From Ancistrus triradiatus (taxonomy: Eukaryota > Chordata > Actinopteri > Siluriformes > Loricariidae), in NCBI GenBank assembly GCA_025084515.1, contig JAJAGP010000045.1:709501-773500 (forward strand): a DNA stretch of 64,000 bases, read 5' to 3'. The position numbers and the translations under genes are program-made. A model generated the notes under the pieces. The model worked only from the letters and a program-made list of their open reading frames with translations, was not told the DNA's origin and searched no databases. Below, piece by piece: positions 33,201-45,200 of this stretch (the first letter of the stretch is position 1; every line of letters begins with the position of its first letter).

Positions 33201-36200
33201 TGCTGCCAGACACGTTCTGGCGACCATGTACTGGATTAAAAGGGTATATAAAATGGTCAAACAAAAGTATCAGGTCCATCATACCATCCTCTTAAGTTAG
33301 GCTTTAACCTGCACAGGGTCCTACCAGTACAAGTATTGTGAATTGCCATACAGGGATGCTGTGTAGATGGTAGCGTTCCACTTGTGTACATATTTTAACG
33401 AGTAATCAAAGCACTGTGGTGGCACAGCGGTTAACATATTGGACTGGTGACAAGAAGGTTGGCAGTTCAGGTCCCAGCTCATCTGCTAAAAACTGTTTTT
33501 CTCCCCACCTGTATTCCAATTCCACCCTCCAGATTAAAGGCTTGTAATTTGTACTTCAAACAACTGATTCAGTGGGCAGTGCCATGCTGACTGGTGCAAA
33601 CAACATGAGCACACCAAACAAACTACCCTCAACAGCCAGTCCCTCGCAGCTCATGGGCAAATATCAGCTTTGTGTGTCAGTTTTTTAAGCTGTATGTGAT
33701 TAATGGCATCCTACACTGTGTTTAGTAGTTCAGAACAAACAGAGTCTTATTTTTGAGGTCGGCATCTTCTCTAAGGCTGTAATCAGCAGACGTTTTCTCT
33801 GCTACTCCACGTAACGCTGATTAAATAATTCCGCCCGCTTGATGAAGGCATGCCTGGTGTGACACGCTAGACACAACATCAGCTCGACTCTGGTTTTGCT
33901 CCGCTGCCAGACTTGTGGCCTCCCAGGATATCAGAGGGGAATGCTGCGTCCCTCTGCCGGGATAGGCGCCCGATCTTACCTAATATGGGTAGGTGAGCAT
34001 CGTACCGAAGATAAATAACAGAGCAGGGCGTTGGGGCGAGTGGAAGAGGTAGAGGCGCTGGTTTGTGTCCCGTTGTTGACGTGTGTTTTGGGCTGCTACG
34101 CTGCGCGTGTTGTGTTTCGCTCGGCCATTGTCGTTAGTACCACACACGCACGCTAAATGGTTTGTCTGCCAAGGTGCGATAGTGTCCAAAGACACCTCTG
34201 TCATGATGACGTCTGTTCCTCTGGCCTCCTGCCCTCGCCAGGGGCCCCTTTGAAAAGTGTGAGTCTCATCAGGGAAATGGTATCTCTTAAAAAGCTGCAC
34301 CAGACACACTCTGCTTATATCAAGAGGCCAGAAAGCTGGACTGGGGGCTTCTCCGGACGGGAATTACCCTGACCTGGGGATCATTAAATATGGACGATGA
34401 AGAGGGGACATGAGGGTGAAATTGTACAAAGCAACGGATTTGCTATAAGTGGAAGAAAAGTTTTGTAAGAACCTCACCGAGCAGCGTGACCTCCTGCGTG
34501 ATGCCGTAGATGTCGATGATGGCCCAGAGCGGCCGGCTGGCGCTCAGGCCGCAGTGGAAGAGCACAGGCTCGCCATCGTTCACCGTGTAGAAGACGCGCC
34601 CGTGCCGGTCGGCCCAAAAAGCCAGCACGTTGTCCCTCGCCGCCAACCTTTCAGGCAGAGCTTTGGCCCAGTAGCCAGGCCGTGCCACCAGGTCAGGACA
34701 GGCGTACTTGGGGATGTCGGAGGAGGCGAGCTCGCTCGGGTCCAGGCTGGTGAATCCGAAACGCAGCGCCCCGCTCCAGCCCGAGTGCACACCCGACAGG
34801 CGCAGGCGCACCTGCTCGTACAGGCGCACGGGCCTCTGGCTGAAGGTCAGGCCGTGGCAGAAGCTGTTCTTGCGCGTGGCACGGCGCAGCTGGGCATCCA
34901 GGCGGATGTTCTTGCCTTTGGCGTGCGGGTGGAAGCGGGGCGACTCCAGGTTCACAGCCAGCGAGGACGTCCGCCTCTCCACAGTGCCATGAGGAAGGAT
35001 GTAATACTGGCGGCTGGCCGCCGGGCGGTGCTGCAGGCTCGCTTCTGCTGGAGGCAAACACAAAACGGATTGAAGTCGAGAGTTTAGTCATCGTTTTTGG
35101 TCTTGTATAGGGTTAACATTCGTTTAAAGAAAACGTTTTGCAGTTTATGTAAGAGACAAGTGTTTCTATCTAATAAAATATTTAAGATTGCAACCCAAAC
35201 ACAGAAGCATCTCAAATGGACATCTGTACAGCAGTTTGGCACAGAAATCAATTTTTGCAAAGCAAAGCATCCTGTTTTACCCCTGCTTATCCTGGACTGG
35301 GTTTCAGGGGAGGGGCTGGAGCCTAATTCAACAGGCGCAGGCATAGGCAGGGACCCTGGATAGCTTACACTCGATCTTCACCAAACCCAGGCCCTCAGGA
35401 CGTGCCATTTCCAGGAGCTGGCTCTTGCCACCGGAGCTGCTTGGGCAATTTTGGATGTAAAAAAGTGCGTCAACCCCTAACTAAACCGTCTTATGAAATA
35501 AATGACATTTAGGAGAAAATCCATGTCTGAAACTCCACCAGTGTCAGTTAAGTTCCTATAAATGGCACTTCTCCTTTTTATTTTAACCAAATCCCCTCCC
35601 TGATCCTCACAACTTCTCTAAACTGATTAAGGCATAATCAGTTTAGTTCTCAGTTCTCAGATCCGTTTTTCTGTCCATTTTAGGAACCGGCTCATGTCAA
35701 CATGTCATGTAGATTTGTTTAAAACAACCATCTTTTCATCGTCGTATATATAAATAAATGCACCTAAAATTAAATCGGAATCACTAACGCAACACGGTTT
35801 AAGGCAGAACATAAACCACTGGGACCGACAGCTGCTGCACAGAGTACATGCTGATTCAGACAATTATTAAAATCCAGACCTTTTGGGATATTTTCCCAGA
35901 CTGGAAAAAAACAGCATTGTATTTAAAGCACTTCATTCCTGAAAATGTTTCCCACACCCACCCTGACATCCCACACATCTGCTAATGCCGACTAGATAAA
36001 TATACTCGAACAATCCCACTCTGTTGAACACGCGGAGAACATTTGCCTCTGGGCGTGAAAATGATCTTCACACAGAAATGGCACCAACTCAGGCACCACA
36101 GCATGCCAACGAGGACAGTCAGGGCCATGAACATGACGGCGCTGACATGCCACCCAAATATAGCCATTTCAAAACAGAGCGAGTTCAGACCGGCTGCAAC

Positions 36201-39200
36201 TGCTGCGCTGACCGGCGTGAGGAGAACACGGGTCAGGCTGGTTCTCCCACACGGCCTCTTGGATCCACACTGGGTGTGTCTATATGAACAAACACACATT
36301 GGGATGAAAGCAGATCCGCATGCTTGAGGAAAAACTGTCTGTGCGGTAAAACGTGAATACAACACTTGCTCGCTGCCTCAGGAACACAGGCGTGCAAGAG
36401 AGTAAATATTACTATTCAGGAGCAAATATTGGTTTGTGCTCCAACTACACTTCAAAACAAAAATGTTCCAGTTCTTTAGGGGGTTCAAGGGTTCTACAGA
36501 GTGTGAGCTTCTGCAGATCTAGAGCTTAGGGAGGCCAGGGAGCTTGGAGTGATCCTGACCGTCTTCTAACCACGTTTGAATCATGTAAACATTGAAAAAG
36601 TACGTTTAGCTCTAATATAAACGCAAAAGCAAAGCATCCTGTTATGACCCGCTCTGTGTATCATTCGTAGTACTGCGTTTTGTCTCTCTCTGTGTTGGAA
36701 TGTCGCGTGACCTGGCATCTGATGACCTGAGCATCTCCAAGCTGCTTCCGTATTCTCACCAGCTTGGAGATGAAGCTTGTGGCATTTTTGACAGTTATCG
36801 TTTATTATTGCTGGTTATCCAGCAATCCCTTACTTGTTCTAACTAGAACTCTAGACTGGGACGTAACACCCTGCCTATCCTCGTCAGGGACAAGGGAGGG
36901 GGCCAGGAGTGCAGACAGAGGTACACCCTGGACCGGGTTTCATAAGTGCACCACCCAACCTTCATGTTCCAAGTCTCACCCAAGAATCGAACCATGGTTT
37001 TCTCAGGAAGGTTGTCTCAAGCAGCTATTCTGACCACTAAGCCTCCCGAGCTGCAGATCTCCACAATCCCCTGCCAGATCGCCTCATACAGTCGAGATTA
37101 AATGAAAGAAACACCTTTATGTTTAATGAACTTAATCTAAGATGCTAAAGTCTGGCGAGTCAAACGTGTTTAACTTTATAAATCAGGCAACAAAGAATAG
37201 CTACAAAAATGTGGGTTTGGTCTTAAGTACGCTTTAGGATCTGGAATGTCGTGGCTGTTTTGTGACACATGGCATTATGAAGTAGCAAGGGATTTGAAAT
37301 AAAGTGGGACAGTGCACCAAGCCATACATCCAAATCCACTTTTCATAGAATAAATTCACTAAAATGAACCGCATGCGTCCTGTCATATTTGCAGCGTGAT
37401 TAAACTCAACCCGCCTTTATCAAGCGTGCCAATAATTCTGGAGCTGGTTTGTTTTGTTTTCTTGCTGCTGTTTGTATTAGTATGGATGCTCCACTGTTCA
37501 GCAGAAACTGTCAATCAAAGTCCCTTTTGTTTCCTCCAAGGCTGCTTTGTCTCCTCTTTATAGACCATAAAATGAGTCTTCACGCACTGGTTTAAAACAG
37601 GTTTCTAAATGGCAGCACCCCTGTGAATTGTGTGAGACTGGCTCATGGAGAGACTGTTGGTTATTTTTGTGGATGCACGTCTGAGATATTTGCCTGTATT
37701 ATTGACCCTGTTTCTTTTAGACCCTGATGTCTGTCCATGTTTGACTGCTCCCCTTCAAACGCTGAATCACGTTCCAGTTTTTGTGACTGATGCACCTTTC
37801 AGGCTACACCCTCTATTGGGGATCTCCAACCTAAAAGAACTTTGTGTCCTGGTGAGCATTTTGTGTAACGTACCGACATGTCAGAGGAGAACATTCAAAT
37901 TCCTGAGAGTACGAGTCACTCTTTAAGAAGCTAACTGATGCTTTCAGTAAAGTTAACAAACATCAGCTGATGTATTCCCTCCAAATCGGAGCCAAGAGCA
38001 AAGCCACTCTGCATCACATGACACCAAGTACAAAAGTGTACACCCGTGCCAACATCTCACATTAGAACCTTGAGTGTATTATTGCAATTACACCACAGTT
38101 TCGTGTTTGTCACAGTTCATTTTTATATTTTAAGATAAAGAGGGCAGAAATATGAACGATTTCAGAATAGTCCCCTTCTATCGTTCCCATCAGACTATGA
38201 CCTTCAGTCCTTACAGTCAAGGAATAGAATTTCCCAATAACTGTTTATTATACAGACAATAAACACAAATATATCGATTGATAAGCTTTAATATATTAAA
38301 ATAAAATGGGTCTGATTTATAAGGCAGGCTGTTACTAAGACACACTATTCCACCAACAGAAGCAAATCAGACTGGGATCCTGGTGTTATAGCCAAAGTCT
38401 AGGATCAACGTTATAACTTCCATTGCTTGATAGGTGATTATAAATTTGGAAGATGAAGCTCTTAACATGAATGTTGTGAATCAGAAATGGTTATAGTTCT
38501 AGATCATCAGCAGCTTGGTCGGGTTAATCAGAGCTGGGCTTGACAGATCCATGCATGAAGCTCTGATCCGCCTTGGATGGTGTTTAATGAGAGACGTCAA
38601 GTTTAACACCAGCAAAGGACGTGAAGAAAATCAGAAAGATCGGAGCTGATGGAACCGACGGAGCTGCTGATGCTGTATAACTCTCCCGTAACCCTTCTAA
38701 CTGATCCATCAAATCCAAACCAGAAAGAGAAGCTGATCCAGCATTTTTGTTGATGCTGGTAAAACTGATCTTCATTCTCGTTGTTCTTCAGTTGAGCTGT
38801 GAATCCATTAAGAGTCCAGGACCTTTGATTTACCCTACTCTGAATTTGCAGTTTCCTGGTTTGTAAAGGTGATGAACCTCGGCTCTTTGGAAGGATCAGG
38901 CTGCTCATTAATAGCTTCATCTTCATCTGGCTTATCAAAGATATTCAATTTTATAAACGCTGTATGATTCATTTCGGCAGTCTTTTCTTTTACTGCTTTG
39001 TTATGGTAGGCATCGTTTCTAGGTTACGTGTAGGTGGCAGAGTAATACTTGAAGATCTCCGGTCAGAGTGGCATTATCGTGCAATAGGGGCACTCCTAGA
39101 ACATCTTTCAGCCAATCAAATGAGTGGCATATGTGGTGTTTGAACCCTGGTGTGAACCAGTAGTATTACGCTGGGCAACCGGTAACCATGAAGGTTTACC

Positions 39201-42200
39201 AGCTAAACAAGCAACAACCTGGCATATACCAGCTTTTTTTTTTACAGGGAGAAGCTCCATGATGGCATGTTAAAGCAGAGAGATAAGCTATTAATGTTAG
39301 AAATGCCCAGAACTTCAGATATTAGTGTGCAGATCTGCAAAGTAACTTCATTTTAGGAGTCAACAGGCTGCAAGAAACAGAACTCGAGTCTCATTTCTCT
39401 GGCTACGGTCCTTTGTTCAAAGCTCTGGCGTAATAAGACACTTTTGTTTTTGAATCAGATACTGTAAATCTGACAATATGACGTCCCCAAAATGAAGGGA
39501 GATTCACAGGCTTTGTGTGTCGTTTGTGATAAGGACATGATGACTAAAAAGCAGGAGTGTAGGCTCTATTTATTTCTGCTTGTGAATGTTATTTTCCACA
39601 GTGAGCTGCTTTAGGTCTCTCGCTGCAGAGACTGTGTTGGAGACCAAAGATTTATTTCATAAATAGATCAGAGGTGCAAGGCTGAAAAAAAAAAAAAAAT
39701 TCTCCAGTCGCCTCCTCACAAGCTGTGTGATTTAGGGCCCTTTCCGTCTCCCTGTATACAGGCTGAAGCAAAACGAGAGCCTTGAACTCCGCTTGTGAAA
39801 CAGAGCCCTGTTTTGCACGCTTTCCAAATATAGATCCGCCTGTTCTGATGGCAGTTCGGAGCCGCGCAGACAGCGATGCTGCAGTCCAGTTCCCCAGCAT
39901 CCCTCGGGCGCATGCACTGCAGGCCGCATGTGGCGTGAAGCTGAATCTGTTTCTGTAACGGCTTTAACATGGTTTGCATCGAAGCCAGACACAAACTCGG
40001 AGGTGACCACAAGCAGAACTCGAGCAGTCGCGTTTAAGAGGCATAACCACAGCCATTACGCTATGGTATGTCGAAAGTTGCTAAATATTTCATAAGCGCG
40101 CAGGTTTGGGGCTCCTGCAGCGGACCGGCACATACCCAGGCATTAAGAGAAACATCTGGTTAAACGTAATTGCTGCAATAATAACAAATCTGGGATAATC
40201 GCTTGGCAATTTGTAGGCCAGATCCTAACTGTACTTAACGTTGTAGGTTTTAAAGCTTGATTTGATGACAGTTTGGACCGCATCCTTGTTTTAAGAAGGA
40301 GAACTTGGAGAACGGAGCTCGTTTTGCTGCCACGAACGTTCTCAGTTCACAAATGAAACAGAAACGAAGCTGATTGCTCAATATTTTGGTTCAAGGCGAT
40401 GATGACAGTGTTTATATGACAGCAGCCATACGGCATCGTATGAAAGCTGCTAACCACGGGACTGGCAGACAAAGTGCACGATACACCCATCAGTCAAACG
40501 TGGCTAGGACGTTATATTTATTATTTAATATAATTATATTTATTATAAGATATTACGGACTGTTGCTGCTTGAAATGACCGATTTGAAATGCATTATTCA
40601 CGTACGATCGGCGAGCTCCAACTGCACTACATTTAAAGCTGGAGGAACCTGTAATTGCTTTAGCCCGGCTGAGCCGCTTTACTCTGTTCTCAGTTTTACC
40701 GGATTGAAAGCTCCGATACTTCACAAGATCAATCCTGAGCTCAGCATGATGGCAAAATGAAATGACTTCCTCAAGAGTCATGTCACTGTGTCATATAACA
40801 GTTCATCTACCTTCTTGAGAGAAGAGCAAACTGGATTTAAACAGGACAGAAATAGAAGCTGAAGATCCAGATTCACAGCTGCACAAGGGGAGAACGGAAT
40901 CCGAGTCTGTTGTTTGAGAAACGGAGGCCAAATTCCACAAAGGATCTGCAGCAAAAAGGCTCAGTGATGCTGCAGACAAAGGTTCTGCACATTTTTATTT
41001 TAGTGACAAATACGGTGCAGTTTAGTCCTTTGATATCTGTGTTCATTTGTTATATTTTGCTTTACAAAATAATGTTTAAGTCAACACTGATGCTTTACGT
41101 CTCTCTGACATGGTGAGGTTTATGGTTTATTAATTCAACAATGGTATCGGATCGGTATCGGGTATTGACCGATATGCAAAGTTTATCGGTATCGGAACTG
41201 AAAAAGTCAGACCGATGCATCCCTAGTATATATTAAACTTGATTTCTGATCACAAAGCAACAGCTTTACGAATTTCCTTGAAGAAGGAGCAAATATACTC
41301 CTAATATATCTGAGATTCTATGAACTACCTGCGATGTAAACGCGCGACAAAGGTGGCGCTGTTCTAAAAACTATGGAAAGGTCCTGCTGTGCGAAAGTGC
41401 CTGTAGTGCCTGTCCATACCCTTACCATAACTCAATGGACTGTGGTAGCCTAGCGGGTAAGGTACTGGACTCTGGACCAGAAGGTCCAGGGTTCAAATCC
41501 CACCTCTGCCAAGCTGCCACTTTTGGTTCACAGTTGCTTGGACTGTAAGACTGTATAAACTGTAAGTCACTCTGGGTAAGGGCGTATGCTAAATGACGTA
41601 AATGTAAACCCTAACTCCTCGTCCCATGTCCTAACCCCAACCCATACTGTAACACCTTAGTCCGTACGCATACGCTGGATACTTGGCTCTAGATGCCATG
41701 CCTTCCTGGGTGTAGTCCCACTTTGTCCCCAGTAAGCAATATTTCCAGAACACAGTAATTAATGAAAATGAATTCATCTACCCCATTTAGAGCCCAGGGA
41801 CAGCTGCACATTCAAACCACGCTATTGTTCATTGTTCTTTCATAAGCAGACGGTTCAAGCTCGCTATAGTCAGCCATTATAGCACTCAACATATTTTGTT
41901 TGGCTGACACGCAATGGCATAAAAGACAAAACGATCCTGGCACTCCAGAGGAACTCCAGAAACATATGGACATATGACATATAGCGGGGATTGTGTCCAT
42001 GGCGTCTTTACATCTTTGCGTTTATTTCACGTGTGATTTGGACCAGTGGAAGGCAAGGGGCTGCTGTTCTGAATTTCATGGTTGGATGATGAAAAATGTT
42101 CTTAATAACCAAAAGACAATGCAGCGGTCCAAATAACAGGGATCTGTTTGGACTACAAATATGTAAATCTGACCATAGATGAAAGCCAGACTGTGGTCGT

Positions 42201-45200
42201 TTCAAAACTTCGTTGACTTGTTATTGGTTCATTAAAATTTTAAATGTCGAGTTTGTTCCAGGCAGGACTGTTTGTCCTGCCTTGCACTATCCTGCAAATG
42301 TTTGTGCACGTGCACTGTACATGGTTTTATGTCGGATTAGGTTAGTACTGTGTGGGTCTCGTGCTGTTATGTTGCACCTGTAGGGCCTGGAGGAACGTTG
42401 TTTCGCTTCACCGTGTGCTCAGTTTATGGTTAGTTTATGGAAATGACAATTAAACCCGACTTGACTCGGCTTGGTTACGAGTTCCGAGGTGCCCCGAACC
42501 TTTCATAACATCGCAGCTGAGTGGATTATTTGCAGCCTCGTTCATTTTTAAGAACCAATCTGGAGTTGTAGTGGAGCCTAACCCTAAAAAGACCCACACA
42601 GTGCAGAAGAATCACGAGACGGGTCCATTTGTATTTCTGTCGATTTCCATCGCTATATGATCTGAAACATTGTTTTCTGTAAATGACTCCTAACATAAAG
42701 CCTGCACGGTCCGCCCGGAATAATGTGCTCCTACACACGGCTCGGAACCCTGCTCCGCGTCTGAGCCGTGTATATTTATTTGGACCCTCTCGAATGCAAT
42801 TCAAAGTCCTCTAAATGATGATCAATTATCCATGAGCGATCCATCCTTAAGCTTTTCCAAAACACAACTCCAACAGCCTCCCCATTTCATTTTCCCTAAT
42901 GCACATCTGCTTATCATTGTGAAGCCATTGTTGCCAGTCACGTACATTGTAAGTCGCTTAATAGTCCTTTGTGTGTTGTGGAGTCATCAATCAAACATCG
43001 CTGGACACTATTAAATGCAATTGCACCATGCATAATTGATTACCAGGACGGGGGTGGGGCAGAAACACAATAAGCAGTAATGGATAACCCGGGAGACTGC
43101 TTCTATTCTGGGACGTTAAAACAGAAACTAAAGCGAGCGCAGGGTGCACGATGAAATCCCGAGGACATCTCTGCACTGCTCTTGGTCGGAACCAAATCCA
43201 AGGGCATTCATATGGCGTTTGCTGCCTTATCTGAAAACTTCCCACTAGATTTTAGAACGTGACTGTGAGGAATCAGGAGATTTGGTGAGGTCAATATTTG
43301 AATCAATGGCCGGCACGGTGACTGAAATCTGCCTCTGTGGATTTGCATGTTCTCCCCATATCTCCATGAGTGTTTTTGCAGTTTCAAAGACGTGTGGTCA
43401 GTTGGTGTCTCTGAAGTGGCCCAGGATCTGTGTGTGTCTGTGCATGTGCCCTTTGAATCTCTGAATTAGTTGGTAATTAGCAAGGATCACTAATTTCATA
43501 CTCAAAGAGTCAGTGTTTGAATCGGTACAGTTATGCCATGAATCAGAATTGTAAGTTTTTGAATCTGTGAATGGTTCAGTGATCAGAGTTTAAATCAGTG
43601 AATCGATCAGTGGTCAAGTTTTGAATCAGTGAATCTTTTAGTAGTCAGGGTTTGCATCGGCGAATCGTTCAGTGGTCAGAGTTTACATCGGCGAATCGTT
43701 CAGTGGTCAGGGTTTGAATCAGTGAATTGTTCAGTGGTCAGGGTTTGCATCGGCGAATCGTTCAGTGGTCAGAGTTTGAATCAGCGAATCGTTCAGTGGT
43801 CAGGGTTTGAATCAGTGAATAGTTCAGTGGTCAGGGTTTGAATCAGTGAATCGTTCAGTGGTCAGGGTTTGAATCAGTGAATTGTTCAGTGGTCAGGGTT
43901 TGCATTGGCGAATCATTCAGTGGGTCAGGGTTTGAATCAGCAAATCGTTCAGTGGTCAGGGTTTCAATCAGTGAATAGTTTTCAGTAGTCAGAGTTTTGA
44001 ATCTGCGAATCATTCAGTGGTCAGGGTTTGATTTCAGCGAATCATTCAGTGGTCAGGGTTTGATTCAGCGAATCGTTCAGTAGTCAGAGTTTGAATCTGT
44101 GAATCGTTCAGTGGTCAGGGTTTGATTCAGCGAATCGTTCAGTAGTCAGAGTTTGAATCTGTGAATCGTTCAGTGGTCAGGGTTTGAATCGGAGAATCGT
44201 TCAGTGGTCAGGGTTTGAATCGGAGAATCGTTCAGTGGTCAGGCTTTGAATCGGCGAATCGTTCAGTGGTCAGGCTTTGAATCGGAGAATCGTTCAGTGG
44301 TCAGGCTTTGAATCGGCGAATCGTTCAGTGGTCAGGGTTTGAATCGGCGAATCGTTCAATGGTCAGGCTTTGAATCAGCGAATCGTTCAATGGTCAGGCT
44401 TTGAATCAGTGAATAGTTCAGTGGTCAGGGTTTCAATCAGTGAATAGTTCAGTAGTCAGAGTTTGAATCTGCGAATAGTTCAGTGGTCAGCGTTTGCATC
44501 GGCGAATCGTTCAGTGGTCAGGGTTTGAATCAGCAAATCGTTCAGTAGTCAGAGTTTGAATCTGTGAATCGTTCAGTGGTCAGGGTTTGATTCAGCGAAT
44601 CGTTCAGTAGTCAGAGTTTGAATCTGTGAATCGTTCAGTGGTCAGGCTTTGAATCGGCGAATCGTTCAATGGTCAGGCTTTGAATCGGCGAATCGTTCAA
44701 TGGTCAGGCTTTGAATCGGTGAATCGTTCAATGGTCAGGCTTTGAATCGGCGAATCGTTCAGTGGTCAGGGTTTGAATCGACGAATCATTCAGTGGTCAG
44801 GGTTTGAATCGGCGAATCGTTCAGTGGTCAGAGTCTGAATCAGTGAATCATTTGTCATAGCTTAGAGGCACTCCTCTCCTGATCAGTGAATCAGTTGAAC
44901 TGGTGAGTCTTTCCCTTAAGAGTCACTAATTTCATGAGTCTCTTTCTGGCTCATTCGGACTGAACTGGGGATTCCCAGCATTTCAGGGCATGCCTTAGTA
45001 GTTAAATTTAAACATGGATCAGCTGCAATTATCAGATATTTTACACTGCAGACTGTTTATGGTCTGCCTTAGAAGGTAGAAGAAGGTAGGATGTTTTTTT
45101 CTTGTCATCCCAACCACATGGACTTACACAGTGGGCACAAAAAGCTGTTCCTCCAGGTCCGTGGTGCAGCATTTAACTTTAAACACGAATAATAACTTAA

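Noticed and set aside
34449..35087. 212-codon plus-strand open frame
   Set aside because: Shadow of neurl1b exon 2 on the opposite strand, caused by its high GC content.
41440..41520. tRNA gene
   Set aside because: Has A/B-box-like sequence but lacks a clean cloverleaf and is followed by the SINE body and tail; same for 11463, 33413 and 59805.
43629..43841. 70-codon frame of repeated VVRVCIGESFSG-type units
   Set aside because: Translation of the 31-bp minisatellite; the frame shifts every unit and is open by chance.
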